A stretch of DNA of 64,000 bases from Symbiodinium natans (Eukaryota > Sar > Dinophyceae > Suessiales > Symbiodiniaceae). The notes below the pieces were generated by a model, which saw only the letters and a program-made list of their open reading frames with translations, did no database searches and was not told the DNA's origin. The stretch spans positions 389,001-453,000 of the forward strand of contig CAJNDS010002331.1 in NCBI GenBank assembly GCA_905221605.1, given 5' to 3'. Below are positions 28,500-40,855 of this stretch, piece by piece (within the stretch, counting starts at the first letter, position 1; each line of letters opens with the position of its first letter). Made by a program: the position numbers and the translations under genes.

Positions 28500-31440
28500 T
28501 CCTAAGAGCTCAGAGCCTCGGAGGCGAGTTCGGACACACGCGCCACCCGAACCCTCAACCCTTAGCCATACTCCTCCTTATGGGCAAGAAGTCCCAGCCC
28601 TAAGCCCCTGCCCTTGTCAACATGTTAATCATGAATATCTATATTAATCTTGGTATATTTTTTCTTTTTAATATCTATATATATGTATAAATATAAACCG
28701 GACACTTTGGGTACGGCGGTCTAATGACCCCTCCGCGCAAGCTCTCGCTCGGCCTCTCTCTACCTCCCTCGCTTCCCAAGTCCAGTTGGAGTAACTTACA
28801 GGGCATGTCGTCGCACATGCAGGGTTTAGGGTTTAGGGTTTAGGGTTTACGGTTTACGGTTTAGGGTTTAGGGTTTAGGATTCAAGTGCAGTCCTTTCAA
28901 ACGCGTCGTACACATCACCGCAGGTCCAGGATTTTCTGGTTTGCGGAGAACATCGCTTCTGCAGGAGACATGACTGCGCAAACCACGGCGCGGTTTTCGA
29001 CCCAACCCCAGACCCTAGCAGTTTAGGTTTGGGAGGTTCAGGGTGTAGGCCCAAAAAAGCCCCCAAAACCAATTCCAGAGCTGACAAACAAGTGCTGTAG
29101 ACGGTCCGGAGAGGCGGTCTGTCGGACCTTTCATGCCTGTGCCATGCACCGGGTCCTTCGGCTGACGGCAAGGAGCTGGGCAGCTTGGTATTGCAGCTTT
29201 GTGGGTTTCGAATTTCGGGTTTGTGGCCCGCTCCTCAAGTCCTACAAACAGACTCCAGCCCCTGACCCCTAAACCCTACAACTACCCTTGAGCCCTAAAC
29301 CGTAATTAAACCTCAAACCCTAATTCCCGACTAGGCTTTCGCAGCGTTCAAGCTTGTGCAACCCGGAGCCCAAGTCTCCCAGAAGCCTGAAACCGGCTTT
29401 GGGGGTGTAGGGTGCGGGTTTAGGGTTTAGGGTTTAGGGTGGGTTGAGGGTTGAGGGTTGGGGGTTGAGGTATGAGGGTTGTGGGTTGAAAGTTCCAAAC
29501 CCCAACCCGTGAATCCTTAATATGGGGGTCGGACTGGTCCCGATATGAATATACTATAATAGGCCCCAAAACCTTGTTCGAATTGTTAAGCCCCCCAACA
29601 GTACCCTCTCCCTACGCCCTGCAGTAATTCCGTTTAGTCTCCCACTTCCGGGCGAACTCAGTACGCAGCCCCCCATCCCCTTGTTGGGCTAACGTGGAGG
29701 TATTTATTTACTGGAACCTTATTAATTTGAATGTGATTGCTATTAATTTTTCCTGATATTTAGTATGATTCCTATTCTTTTGAAATAGGATTCTAAGAAT
29801 TTCTTAGAAATTTCATGAGAATCCTCTGAAAATGAATAGGAGTCATATTCAACATTAATAGGAATCCCAGCAATACATCCTCTGGGGTTTTGTTTATTCA
29901 CATTGAATATGAATCCTATGCATTTTCAGAGGATTCTCATGAATTTTCAACGATCCTTTTAAAAAGAATAGGAATCATACTTAATAGTATGCAATTTAAT
30001 AGGAATCATATTCAAATAAGGTCTCAAAATAAATTAAGACCTCCATGAAAAACCAAGGGTCCGGGGTGGAGGGGGGGGTCGGGGGGGGGTGGAGGGGGGG
30101 GGGTGGAGGGGGGGTGGGGGTCTGAACGTAATTCCCAAGACCTACCCTGTGAGGCTTAGGGTTTAGGGTCAGGGTTGAGGGTTTAGGGGATAGGATTTAT
30201 AGAAATTGTACAGGGTTTGTGTCCGAGTTTTTGGGGGGGTTTTGGGGGGGGTTTTTGGGAGGCTTTGGGGGGGGGGGGGGGGGTTTTGTCGGATTTTGCT
30301 TTTTGCTTTTTGGGGGTCTTGGGAGCCTCCTGGGGCAATTTGGGGGTCTCCTGGTGCCTTTTAAGGGCCTCCGTTCGGGCCTGCGGGGTTGGTGGTCTGC
30401 CTTTGGGGGGCCTGCGGCCGAGGCTGGGGCTGCCCTGGCAACCTTTTGGGGCATCTTTCGGACTTCTTACTTTCCTCATTTAGGGTTTTTTGGCGCCTGA
30501 GAGTCAGGTTTTTTTGGCGCCTGAGAGTCATGTTGTTTTACACTGTGAAGGATGAAGGATTATTGCACGAGCTGCTCGTAATGAAATGCATAGCAATTTC
30601 TATTTGTCCTGGCCTTGAGGGTTTACGGTTGAGGGTTGAGGGTTTTTAGGGTTTAGGGTTTAGGGTTTAGAGTTTAGGGTTGAGGGTTTAGGGTTTGGGG
30701 TTTAGGGTTTAGGGGCTTTGAGAGCAGCTCAGGCGCACCAGCCCCCCGCCGCCGCGAGGCTAGCGGCCACTCGCTGGGCCGGCGCCAGGTGCGGTGGGTG
30801 CAGGGTAGCTGTGTAAGAGTACTTCCACTTGCAGGTCGCTTGTGTTTTTGGCGGGTGCCTAAACTGTGGATTCGCACCCTTTGTTTGCCCACCCAGATTG
30901 GGCACTACAGCATTTTCGTTGCGTGCTCCATGTCGAAATTCTGACCCGAAACTGAGAAAGTGGACGTGAGGAAACACAGTTTTTTCGAGCTGCACGGGAA
31001 AAGCTTGTTGCTCCGACACCAGCTGGGGTGTGTCCATTCTCAGCGACATGTGTGATGATGACTCTCTGGGACAAAAAAGACAGCTAAGCCAGCTAAGCCC
31101 ATCGACGTGGGCACGAGTGGTCCGTGAACGACCTTAAAAATCTTCTCTCGCCGCAAGTTTGCCGGTGTGGGTCCTCCTGCAGGCTCTAAAAAGAAACCAC
31201 AGGAGAAAGTGCTTTGGAGTCGTGCCTTAGCGCCAATCCGATGGAGTACTCAGAAGCGTGGCGACAATCCCCAAGATCGCGCCCTCTTGAGTCAGCAGAC
31301 ACGAAAAGGCCTCGACCCTCGACTGCACGCCTTGTTCCAGTGTATGTGTCGGTGGCAGGGGAATACTCCCTCCTCCACCCTCCCCCCGCCCCCCCAACTC
31401 GCAGCCGTCATTCGAAAGATCGGGTAGGCAAACGGAGTTC
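28500..31440. other. Mixed region without a supported gene
   Basis: Short telomere-type runs, a G-rich stretch (30,058-30,120), a T/G-rich stretch (30,180-30,480), the foldback element at 29.7 kb, and unique DNA at 28,885-29,200 and 30,720-31,440. No frame here has good splice sites together with a recognisable domain. Confidence 0.5.
29700..30020. repeat. Large imperfect foldback element
   Basis: AT-rich palindrome: the left part (TATGATTCCTATTCTTTT, CATGAGAATCCTCTGAAAAT) returns as its reverse complement on the right (ATTTTCAGAGGATTCTCATG, AAAAGAATAGGAATCATA). It ends near ATTCAAATAAGG. No coding capacity; a MITE-like inverted-repeat element. Confidence 0.75.
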
Positions 31441-31558
31441 CCGGACCCAAAGCCCTGAACCCTAGACCCTGAACCGCAAACCCTAAACCCTAAACCCTAA
31501 ATCCTAGATCCTAAACCCTAGACCCTGAACCCCAAACCCTGAACCTTGAACCCTAAAG

Positions 31559-31615
31559 GCACTTCGCGCGCCATGCGACGCCCGTCAAGGACAGCGCTGG
31601 CCTGGGACCCCAATG
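31559..31615 (+). CDS. Gene A exon 1 of model
   Basis: AG at 31,557-31,558 and GT donor at 31,616 (GTTTCGGGTTTAGGG). The chosen frame (AMRRPSRTALAWDPN) ends in phase 1 and joins GANTNLYEK of the next exon. All three frames are open, so phase with the neighbour decided the choice. Confidence 0.5.
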
Positions 31616-34600
31616 GTTTCGGGTTTAGGGTTTAGGGTCTAGGGTTAGGGTTTAGGGTTTAGGGTTTAGGGTTTAGGGTTTAGGGTTTAGGGTTTAGGGT
31701 TTAGGGTTAGGGAGCAGGCCTCGGGGTTCGGGGCGTTTAGGGGGATTCAGCGGATGTCGAGTTTAGGGCCTTTGCCAGATTTCATAAAGGGCTTCAGAGG
31801 GCTTGGGGTACTTTAGGGTTTAGGGTTTAGGGTTGAGGGTTTAGGGTTTAGGGTTGAGGGTTTAGGTTTTAGGGTTTAGGGTTGAGGGTTTAGGGTTGAG
31901 GGTTTAGGGTTGAGGGTTTAGGGTTTAGGGTTTAGGTAGTTCTGGGTGTCGGGCTTAAGAGGTTAATTCGGTGGTGGGCTCATTAAAAGCTCAAGATTTG
32001 ACGATGCTTAAACCCCAGACGCTGAACCCTGAACTCTAAACCCTAAACCCTGAACATAGACTCGAGACAAAACCTGAAACACCTTAGGCTCCCAAACCCC
32101 AAACTCCGAAACCCCAAACTCCAAAACCCTAAATTAAAACATAAATCAAAAGCTTAAACCTTAAACCCGAAACCCTAAACCCTAAACCCTCAACCCTCAG
32201 CCCTAAACCCTAAACCCTAAACAACCTTAAACCCGAAACCATAAACCCTAAACCTTCAACCCTAAACCCCGAACCCTGAGGCGCCAACACGAACCTCTAC
32301 GAGAAGGTCTTCCGCCCTTTGGGCGTGTCCACCTTCCAGCAGCTCGGGCTCTAAGGGCTTTTGGGGGTGTAGGGGTTCAAGCGCTAAACCCTAGACCCTA
32401 AACCCTAAACCCTAAACCCTAAACCCTAAGCCCTAAACCCTAAACCCTAACCGCCCTCGGGGTTAAGTTTTCTAGGGTGGGTGTAAGGCTTTGTCCAGGT
32501 TGGAGGGGCAAACTCGGGGGGCCTTGGGGTTTACGGTTCAGGTTTTCAAACCCCGCATGGGGAGGTGCCAGGTCGATCCCCTCGCACCCATGCCCGCCCT
32601 GAACCCTAAACCCTAAACCCTATACCCTAAACCCTAAACCCTAAACCCAGGTATGAGAAGCTCGTGAGTCATGCAAGCAAGTGCAAGGCACGGCTGGGGG
32701 CTGGGTGGGGTGGGGGAGGGGGGGAGGGGGAGGCGGGCAGGTGGGCCGGGGGGGGGGGGGGCTGAGTGCCCTAAGTGGGGTTAAAAGTATTTAGTTGCCA
32801 TAGTATCAGCCTACTTACAGCTACCCTTGAACCTACAAGGAAGACGGACTAAAAGCATGAAGGAAGTGGCTTACCACAAAGTTTCTCTTTGACTGGAGAT
32901 TTCGAGAAGGAACATGGACGAGGAGAGCTCGTCTTGTAGCGCGGGAGTTCAAGACCGCAGAGACAAGGAACCCTAAACCCTAAACCCTAAACCCTAAACC
33001 CTAAACCCTAAACCCTAAACCCTAAACCCTAAACCCTAAAGCAACAAGCTCAGCAGTGGTTTCGGATTATTCCAGCATTAGCATTCCAAGCGGGAATGAA
33101 GCTTTGGGCACTCGATGTGAAGGACGCATTCCTTCAGGTGCCACAAAAGGCGCCATGTGCGTGTAGGATGGCAGCAGAGTACAAAGAGCTTCTCCAGAAG
33201 GAAGAAGAAGCTCCCGAAAGAGTCGTCCTGGAAAGACTCCGCCCGCGATGATGAAGAGATCGTTCGCCTGGAACGTGTTCTACCTCAACTCCTGAACCTT
33301 AAGTTCGAAACTCCAGGTACGAAACCTAGACCCTAGAACATTCGGAAACCCAAGGCCCGAGACCCTAAACCCTAAACCTAAACCCTAAACCCTAAACCCC
33401 AAACCCTAAACCCTAAGCCCTAAGCCCTAAACCCTAAACCCTAAACCCTGAACCTTAAGCCCTAACATGTCCGAACCTCAGACCCTGAACTTTGAGCCCT
33501 AGAAGCCCAGACTACAAGAAACCCTGAACCCTCCTGAACCTGAACCCTCAAACCCGCCACTCCAAGCCCTAGGTCCCCTTAAGTAAGGCTTAATAGCTTA
33601 TTAGGCGTCAAGGGCTGAAGGATTCAAGGGCTGTGAGAGGGCTTAGGGCTTAGGGTTTAGGGGTTTCAGGGTTTGGGCTTGAGGTTTGGGGTGGACGGTT
33701 GAGGATTGAGGGTTGAGCCCAAGGTCCAGAGACTTGGGGTCAGAGTTGCACCCCACTCAGGCCCCTTCCTGCGAATGCGTCCAGGATTTAATGGAGAGGT
33801 CCCCGGGTTTTGGGTTCAGCTGAGCCATACCCTACACCTAAACCCTAAACCCTAAACCCTAAGCCCTAAACCCTAAACCCTAAACCCTACACCCTAAACC
33901 CTAAACCCTAAACCCTTAACCCTTAACCCTTAACCCTTAACCCTAAACCCTAAACCCTAAACCCTAAACCCTAAACCCTAAACCCTAAACCCTAAACCCT
34001 AAACCCTAATCCCTAAACCCTAAACCCTAACCCCTAAACCCTAAATCCTAAACCTTGAACCTTAAACCTTAAACCCTAAACCCAAACCCTCAAACCCCCA
34101 AGCCCCAACCCGGGAGCTCCCGTGCCTGGGAGGCCACGAAGGGCTCCATCGTCGTCCGCGGTGGGGAGCCGCACCGGAGGCGCTAGGGTTTAGGGTTTTA
34201 GGGTTTAGGGTTTAGGGTTTAGGGTTTAGGGTTCAGGGTTCAGGGTTCAGGGTTCAGGGCTTGGGGTTCAGGTGTGGTTTCCGGTTTTTAAAAGGCTTAC
34301 TGGGTTTAGGTTTAGGGTGGAGCTTCGTGGGGCTCAGGTTCAAAGGTTCACGGTTTGAGATGGGTTTAGACTGCAGTGGTTGGGAGTTGCGGAGCCGATG
34401 GTGGATCGTTCATCACGGATGTCATGAGAATGTACATCAACTTCATACAAAACACTCCAAGCCCCCGCAAGCCCCCTTGAAGCCCGAAACCGGGAAACCC
34501 TAAAACCCCGAACCCCGGTTCGCCACCCTCGCACGGAGCAGGTTCGTCTTGCTGACGCACGGGTCCGCCATCGCGCACAAGCATGAACAGGGGCCCCTCG

Positions 34601-37600
34601 GTCATAGGATGTTCTGGAGAGACAGCAAAAAAGGAGCCCTAAACCCTAAACCCTAAACCCTAAACCCTAAACCCTAAACCCTAAACCCTAAACCCTAAAC
34701 CCTAAACCCTAAACCCTAAACCCTAAACCCTAAACCCTAAACCCTAAACCCTAACCCTAAACCCTAAACCCTAAACCCTAAACCCTAAAAACCCTAAACC
34801 CTAAACCCTAAACCCTAAACCCTAAACCTAAACCTACCCTAACCCTAAACCCTAAAACCCTAAACCCTAAACCCTAAACCCTAAACCCTAAACCCTAAAC
34901 CCTAAACCCTAAACCCTAAACCCTAACCCTAAACCCTATACCCTAAACCCTAGACCCTACTACCCTACACCCTAAACCCTGCTACCTTAAACGCTAAACC
35001 CTAAACCCTAAACCCTAAACCCTAAACCCTTCTATCCTAAACCCAAAACCCTCTTTCCCTAAACCCTAAACCCTAACACCCTCGTATCCTCATACTCTCA
35101 TACCCAAATACCCCCATACCCTAATACACTCATACCCTACCCTAATACCCTAATACCCTAATACCTTAATACCCCAAACCCTACACCACCCCCACGGGGG
35201 TGGCAACCTCCCCTAAACATTAGAGGCTAAACCCTAAACCCTAAACCCTAAACCCTAAACCCTAAACCCTAAACCCTAAACCCTAAACCCTAAACCCTAA
35301 ACCCTAAACCCTAAACCCTAATCCTCTGACTTGGGGGCCTTCAGGGTTCGCCTCTTCATGAGCTGTAGGGTTTCGGGTTTAGGGTTTAGGGTTGAGGGTT
35401 TTGGGGGGCCAACCCCTTGCATGGAAGCTACGAAGCACCCTAAACCCTAAACCCTAAACCCTAAACCCTAAACCCTAAACCCTAAACCCTAAACCCTAAA
35501 CCCTAAACCCTAAACCCTAAACCCTAAACCCTAAACCCTAAACCCTAAACAAAACCCGAAACCCGACACCCTAAACCCTAAACCCTAAACCCTAAACCCT
35601 AAACCCTAAACCCTAAACCCTAAACCCTAAACCCGAAGCCCTAAGCCCTAAGCGCTAAGTCCTAAACCCTAAACCCCCAGAAGAAATGTCCTCTGATGAG
35701 CCCAGGCAGACGGGCGACAGCTTGGGGCCGCCTATCTGTCGCTACGTGGGGCGGCTGACCCGCGCCCAGGAGCCCGCAGACGACATCCAGGTGGGCAATT
35801 TAGGGCTTTACGGCTTTAGGCCTTTAGGGCTTTAGGGTTTAGGGCTTTAGGGCTTTAGGGCTTTAGGGTCAGGGTTCGGACAAAGATTGTAGGTTGGCAC
35901 ATGCAGAGATAAGAAGCTAACTGTGAACCTCCAAAAGCAGCCCAATCCTTTGCCTAAACCACTACAACAAACCCCGAGCCTTAAACCCCTCAAGTCCTCA
36001 ACCCTGAAACCCTGAAACAAAACCCTAAACCAAAGCTTACAAACTTAAACCCCTAAACTCTAACCCTTAAATTAAACCCTTAAGCCCCGAACCCCTAAAC
36101 TCGTAAAAGCCCTTGAAGCCCTTGAAGCCCTTAAACCCTAGAAGCATCGATAACCCTAAACCCTGAACCCCAAACCCTAAACCCTAAACCCTAAACCCTA
36201 AACCCTAAACCCTAAACCCTAAACCCTAAACCCTAAACCCTAAACCCTAAACCCTAAACCCTAAACCCTAAACCCTAAACCCTAAACCCTAAACCCTTGA
36301 GGTGCCCGTGCGGGGCTCCGTCATCGGAGGCTCAGCCTTGGTCGACGACTCCGTGGCGGAGAGGCATCTTAGGTAAGGTTTAGGGTTTAGTTTTGAGGGT
36401 TTAGGGTTTAGGGTTTAGGGTTTAGGGTTTAGGGTTTAGGGTTTAGGTCTACGGTTTAGGGTTTAGGGGTTAGGGTCCAAGGTTTAGGGTTTAGAGTTTA
36501 GGGTTCAGGGTTTAGGGTTTGGGGTTTGGGGTTCAGGGTTTAGGGTTCGTCCTTGGGGATGGTTCATATGATCCCTAGGACCCAGAGTTGGCCCTGATTC
36601 CACTTTTTTGTGGGGGGCAGGGTTTAGGGTTTAGGGTTTAGGGTTTAGGGTTTAGGGTTTGGGGTTTGGGGTTTGGGGTTTGGGGTTTAGGGTTTAGCGT
36701 TTAGGGTTTGGGGTTTAGGGTTTAGGGTTTAGGGGGCCCTACTTGGAGGTTCGTGGTACTTATTAACCAAGTGTAACTGTACGTATAACTATACTTATAA
36801 CCATATTCGGGCACTTAAGGGGCTTATAAGTGGGTTACAAGTACAGTTAAAATTGGTTAGTAAGTACCATGAATCTCCAAGTACACCAGGATGGGCTATT
36901 AGGCCTTAAAATCCCCATAATGAACCATATAAAGGGCCTTTTAAGGGATTGTAGGGTACAATAGCCCCTCCTGGTAAGGCCTTTGAAACCAAAAAGAGGC
37001 ACCCTTGTTATTCGTAGGTTGCTCTTGGGTCTAGTGTTTTACCTCCTTGAGTTTGAAGGTTTCGGGAGTTGTCAGGGTGTTTTTTCGGGGGGTTTCAGGG
37101 TTTTAGGGGAAGCCTGGGGTTTAGAGTTTAGAGATCAGGAAGTCTAAAGATTTGGTTGCTTTTTGGGCGTAGGGTTCAGGGTTTAGGGTTTCGGGATTAG
37201 GTTTAGGGGTACCTTGGTGCGGGGGGGGGGGGGGGGGGGGGTCCTTTTGAGGGGGATTCCGCTGGCGTTTGAGTGGGCTCTCCACAGGGCAGTGAGCATT
37301 ACGATGGTCAACGGCCTTGTGGGCACTTGTAGTTATGCGAGCCTAAACCCTAAACCCCAAACCCCAAACCCCGAACCCCAAACCCCAAACCCCAAACCCG
37401 AAACCCCAAACCCCAAACCCCAAACCCCAAACCCTAAACCCTAAACCCTAAACCCCAAACCCTAAACCCTAAACCCTAAACCCTAAACCCTAAACCCTAA
37501 ACCCCAAACCCTAAACCCTAAACCCTAAACCCTAAGCAGTGGAACGCTTGGTGGGTTGCGCCAGGGCCGATGCCAACCCCGGAGACCTAGGCGGTCATTC

Positions 37601-39753
37601 AGGGCTTAGGGTTTAGGGTTTAGGGTTTAGGGTTTAGGGTTTAGGGTTTAGGGTTTAGGGTTTAGGGTTTAGGGTTTAGGGTTTAGGGTTTAGGGTTTAG
37701 GGTTTAGGGCTTTAGGTTTCGGGTTTAGGGTTTCGGGTTTAGGGTTTAGAGTTTTTAGGGCTTAGGGCTTTGGGTTTTGGGATTGTTCAGGGTTTAGGGT
37801 TTAGGGGTTTAGGGGTTTAGGGGTTTAGGTGGGTTGTGGGCGGACGTACGGTTTTTGGGCCCTCAACATCCCTAAGCCTTTGATTGCAGGTCCTACCCCT
37901 CCGACATCGTGGCTGCTGAGCCGACAGAATGGCTGGAGTGGGATCTAGAGGCCGATGACTCTGTGGGTTTAGGGTTTAGGGTTTAGGGTTTCGGGTTTAG
38001 GGTCTAGGGTCTAGGGTCTAGGGTTCAGGGTTTAGGGTTTGGGGTTTGGGGTTCGGGGTTCGGGGTTCGGGGAGGGGGGGGGGTGGGAGGCGGTTGAGCC
38101 CCTCGACCTCAGTGTCTTTGTCCGAGTCCTAGATGCCGGATTAGGTTCACATCTTTGTCGGGGGTCCAAAGCTAGGGGAGATAGCAGAGGTTCGAAGGGG
38201 GCTGGTCAAAAGAAGGTGCGGGTGGTGGTACTGTCGTGCCTTTTTCGTTGCTGTGCACACACACACACACAAGCCGACCCAGAGCCCCAAAACCCCAAGA
38301 CCTTTGAAATCTCAGCCCTAAACCCTAAACCCTAAGCCCTAACCCCTTAACCCTAAACCGTAAACCCTAAACTCCAAACCCTAAACCCCGATATCCCCAA
38401 ACCTTGAATTCCCCAAGCCCTTCAAAGAGCCTACATCCCCGAAGCCCACCGTCAGCTGCCAATTGCGATTTCAATCTACCCGTAGCGGCAGAAGGCTAGC
38501 AACTACACCCTAAACCCTAAACCCTAAACAAAATATGACCCTTCAAAAGCACGAGAATGAAACCTCAACCGCATGAAGGTGTCACGAAAGCTTCGAGCAT
38601 GAGTTCCCGCTAAAACCAGACTTCGTTTGGCAGCCGTGGTCTACGCATGCAGAGTTTAGGGTTTAGGGTTTAGAGTTTAGGGTTTGGGGTTTAGGGTTTA
38701 GGGTTCAGGGTTCAGGGTTTAGGGTTTAGGGTTTAGGGTTTCAGTGATCCAGGATCTTCAGAGCATCATCGACGCGCAAGGATGGCGTGCTGTTCAGGTG
38801 CCTGCTTTCAGCTAAGATGTCCCTGGACCCAATGAGCCCCAATGAACCATAAACTACAGACACTGAACACCAAACCAAAAAAGGGCGGCTTCGAATTGGG
38901 CAGGCGCCTTTGGGTTTAGGGCCCTTGGGTTGAGCTTGTGGTGTTGACATGAAGTACCCTAAACCCGAAACCCGAAACCCTGAACCCCACACCCTTAACC
39001 CTAAACCCTGAACCCGAAGCATGAGAGGTCTTAGGTCCATTCGTAGTCGCTGCCACTTTGTGTGCTTCAGCAGGGACTTCGGGACATGCAAGGGGTCACA
39101 TGTGAGGTATGGGCCCCTTTCTAGGTCATTATTTTGTAGTATTACTATTCTGCATCTAAGATGCTTATGTATAATATTATAATCATAAGAAGATGCGATC
39201 ATGAAAATTCTTTAGGATTAGCAGTACTGGTCTTCAGGCTTCCGTTTCACTTATCATCACCATTCCTGTTTTATTCGTATAAGAAGAAGAACTGTTGCCA
39301 TCGTTTGAATTTTCTCGTCACGATGAATAGGACTACTATGCTTATCATTCTCAACATGTAGTATCTTTATCAATCTTCTTGTTCTTTCGACCCCGCCCCC
39401 CCCCCCCCCCTCCCCTCCCAACCACCTACCCCCCCCACCCCGCCCTACCCGAATCTATAAACCCAGAAAACCTAAACCCCTGAGCCCGGAGCCCGAACCC
39501 GCAACCCGGGGGTCCCTTCACTCTAAACTCTAAACCCACCCTGGAAAAACAAACGCCTCGAATCTCCATCGCCCCTAGCGCTTTAGGGTTCAAGGGTTAG
39601 GGTTTAGGGTTTAGGGTTTAGGGTTTAGGGTTTAGGGTTCAGGGTTCAGGGTTTAGGGTTTAGGGTTTAGGGTTTAGGGTTTCCCCTCGCATGAGCAAGG
39701 CCAGCTTCTACCACCTCCTCTATGTGGAGATCCTGAGTGACGGGGCCCGATGG
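31559..39753 (+). CDS. Gene A: cyclic-nucleotide-binding/Popeye-like domain protein, nine-exon partial model
   Basis: Nine short exons (31,559-31,615; 32,281-32,347; 32,651-32,687; 34,133-34,179; 34,542-34,600; 35,681-35,790; 36,302-36,372; 37,890-37,962; 39,700-39,753) join in phase at every junction with AG acceptors and GT or GC donors. The product reads like a cNMP-binding beta-roll: NLYEKVFRPLGVSTFQQL, GSIVVRGGEPHRRFVLLTHG, CRYVGRLT, VPVRGSVIGGSALVDDS and DIVAAEPTEWLEWDLE occur in the order of helix, strand/turn, GE-like loop and final helix. The classical cyclic-nucleotide Arg pocket is not obvious, so it may resemble Popeye proteins or have lost binding. N- and C-terminal exons are missing. 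Introns are mostly telomere-type arrays. A paralogue lies at 54-63 kb. Confidence 0.6.
32281..32347 (+). CDS. Gene A exon 2
   Basis: Starts after CCCTGAG and encodes NTNLYEKVFRPLGVSTFQQL; GC donor at 32,348. The paralogous exon at 54.0 kb reads VYEAIFLPSGVSTAAF. Confidence 0.6.
32651..32687 (+). CDS. Gene A exon 3
   Basis: A micro-exon after AAACCCAG encoding YEKLVSHASKCK; GC donor at 32,688. Phase fits both neighbours. A GTGAGT inside it (32,664) is an alternative donor, also in phase. Confidence 0.45.
33042..33251 (+). pseudogene. Reverse-transcriptase relic inside gene A intron
   Basis: A frame reading FRIIPALAFQAGMKLWALDV followed by KDAFLQVPQ matches motif A of Ty1/copia-type RT (LDVKxAFL). 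It ends in TGA at 33,249-33,251 with no further RT motif. It is the only piece of this element visible here, a truncated relic in the intron at 32,688-34,132. Confidence 0.65.
34133..34179 (+). CDS. Gene A exon 4
   Basis: AG at 34,131-34,132; encodes ATKGSIVVRGGEPHR, the glycine-rich strand-turn of a cNMP-like roll. GC donor at 34,180 runs straight into TTTAGGG repeats. Confidence 0.6.
34542..34600 (+). CDS. Gene A exon 5
   Basis: AG at 34,540-34,541; encodes FVLLTHGSAIAHKHEQGPL, the following hydrophobic strand. GT donor at 34,601. Phase 2 in and phase 1 out, matching both neighbours. Confidence 0.6.
34636..35060. repeat. Long CCCTAAA array
   Basis: About 425 bp, nearly all CCCTAAA with a few CCCTAA and variant units, degrading into CCCTAATAC-like units to 35,170. 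It is the 5' part of the intron between gene A exons 5 and 6; more CCCTAAA follows at 35,226-35,323 and 35,437-35,670. Confidence 0.95.
35681..35790 (+). CDS. Gene A exon 6
   Basis: The longest exon (110 bp). AG at 35,679-35,680, open frame containing ICRYVGRLTRAQEPADDIQ, GT donor GTGGGC at 35,791. Its paralogue at 58,192 has THRYMGRLEAR at the same place. Confidence 0.7.
36302..36372 (+). CDS. Gene A exon 7
   Basis: AG at 36,300-36,301 after a CCCTAAA array; encodes VPVRGSVIGGSALVDDSVAE and ends at a canonical GTAAGG donor (36,373) that merges into GTTTAGGG. Phase 0 in, phase 2 out. Confidence 0.7.
36740..36883. repeat. Foldback element, family 1 copy a
   Basis: TACTTGGAGGTTCGTGGTAC at the left returns reverse-complemented as GTACCATGAATCTCCAAGTA at the right; the arms are about 31 bp. 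The interior has TATAACTATACTTATAACC and GGGGCTTATAAGTGGGTT. Further copies are at 50,324, 57,331 and, partly, 54,120 and 63,476. Confidence 0.8.
37540..37590 (+). CDS. Possible cassette exon of gene A
   Basis: A unique island with CCCTAAA before and TTTAGGG after. With AG at 37,538-37,539 and GC donor at 37,591 it is phase 2 in and out, so it could be included between exons 7 and 8 without shifting frame (GTLGGLRQGRCQPRRP). Another frame (VERLVGCARADANPGDL) looks more protein-like but does not fit the phase. Confidence 0.3.
   Translation, partial: WNAWWVAPGPMPTPET
37890..37962 (+). CDS. Gene A exon 8
   Basis: A strong pyrimidine-rich acceptor (CCTTTGATTGCAG) precedes it; encodes YPSDIVAAEPTEWLEWDLEA; GT donor GTGGGTTTAGGG at 37,963. 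The paralogous exon at 62,685 has SNVTCRGSVVWLADWES. Confidence 0.75.
39700..39753 (+). CDS. Gene A exon 9
   Basis: AG at 39,698-39,699; encodes ASFYHLLYVEILSDGARW; GT donor GTGAGG at 39,754. Phase 0 on both sides. The sequence before it is TTTAGGG, an exception to the usual pattern. Confidence 0.6.
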
Positions 39754-40793
39754 GTGAGGGTTGCTTTTTTTGGTCGGTGTCGGGCCGAGGGTTTAGGGTT
39801 TAGGGTTTAGGGTTTAGGGTTTAGGGTTTAGGGTTTCGGGTTTAGGATTAGGCGTGTTTCGGGTTTGGGGCGAAAGGTTTGATGGAACTACAACAACGCG
39901 CACACCTACCTCGAGTACACACAATGCTCGGGGGTGTGCCATGTCGAGGGTGTTGCCAAGCGCCAATGCAAAACGCTTCGGGCAAGACTCCGTGAAGCGT
40001 TGGTTCCTAAGCTCTCTGGAATTTTGGATGAACCCCAAACTCTCAACCCTAAACCCAAGCCCTGGGTTTAGGGTTTGTCGGGCTTTGGCTTCGGGTTCTC
40101 TACATACAATAAACATCCCTTTTCGCAGCACCCTATACAAAGAGGGGCCGTGGCACGTCAATGGCGCAGGAAGGGGAGCATGATTTAGCAGAGCCGTGGT
40201 GTACATGGGTGCCCTGAATTCGTGACACGGCAGATTTCCCTTGGTGTGGGTTTAGGGTTCGGGGAACGCACGTGGAGGTTCATGTGGGCAATAGGATAGC
40301 TGTCGTTTTGCATTTGGCTTTCGCCCCTGTTTGGGGACGACCTTGTTTTTTTATCTACCCATGCATCTTCAATGAAGGAACTCCCCCCCATTCCCTCCGA
40401 ACAGAAGGGGCACAATGTGGGTACATCCCAATGTGCCTGAATTGGGCCCTGACAAAATGTGGTCTTTTTTTATGGTTCCTATTGCAATACGGAGCCTGGG
40501 ACATAAGGTCCATTATTTCGAGAATGGTTCATATATATCTGTATGTCTATTAACACACACACACATCTCTCTCTCTCTCCCTGTATATATATATATATAA
40601 TGTAGATATGTGCACAAAAACACACATGCCCTAAACCCTAACAAAGTCTGGCCCCAGACCATCACCCCCTTCAACGGACCCTAAACCCTAAACCCTAAAC
40701 CCTAAGCCCTAAACCCCAAACCCCAAACCCTAAACCCCAAACCCTAAACCCTAAACCCCAAAACCCAAACCCTATAAACCCCACCCCTCCAAG

Positions 40794-40855
40794 GGACGCT
40801 GGATCGCGATCGCGCCTTCAGCATCAAGGCCGAGATGGTGCCTCGCTTTGCCTTA
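40794..40855 (+). CDS. Candidate exon, unknown protein
   Basis: After CCAAG (AG 40,792-40,793) a frame encodes TLDRDRAFSIKAEMVPRFAL up to a TTTAGGG array. It needs a phase-1 upstream exon, so it does not join gene A exon 9 directly. It could be a later gene A exon with one exon missed between. Confidence 0.4.

Noticed and set aside
32460-32640. tRNA-like sequence (GGTCGATCCC)
   Set aside because: Lacks a T in the B box and has no A box or cloverleaf.
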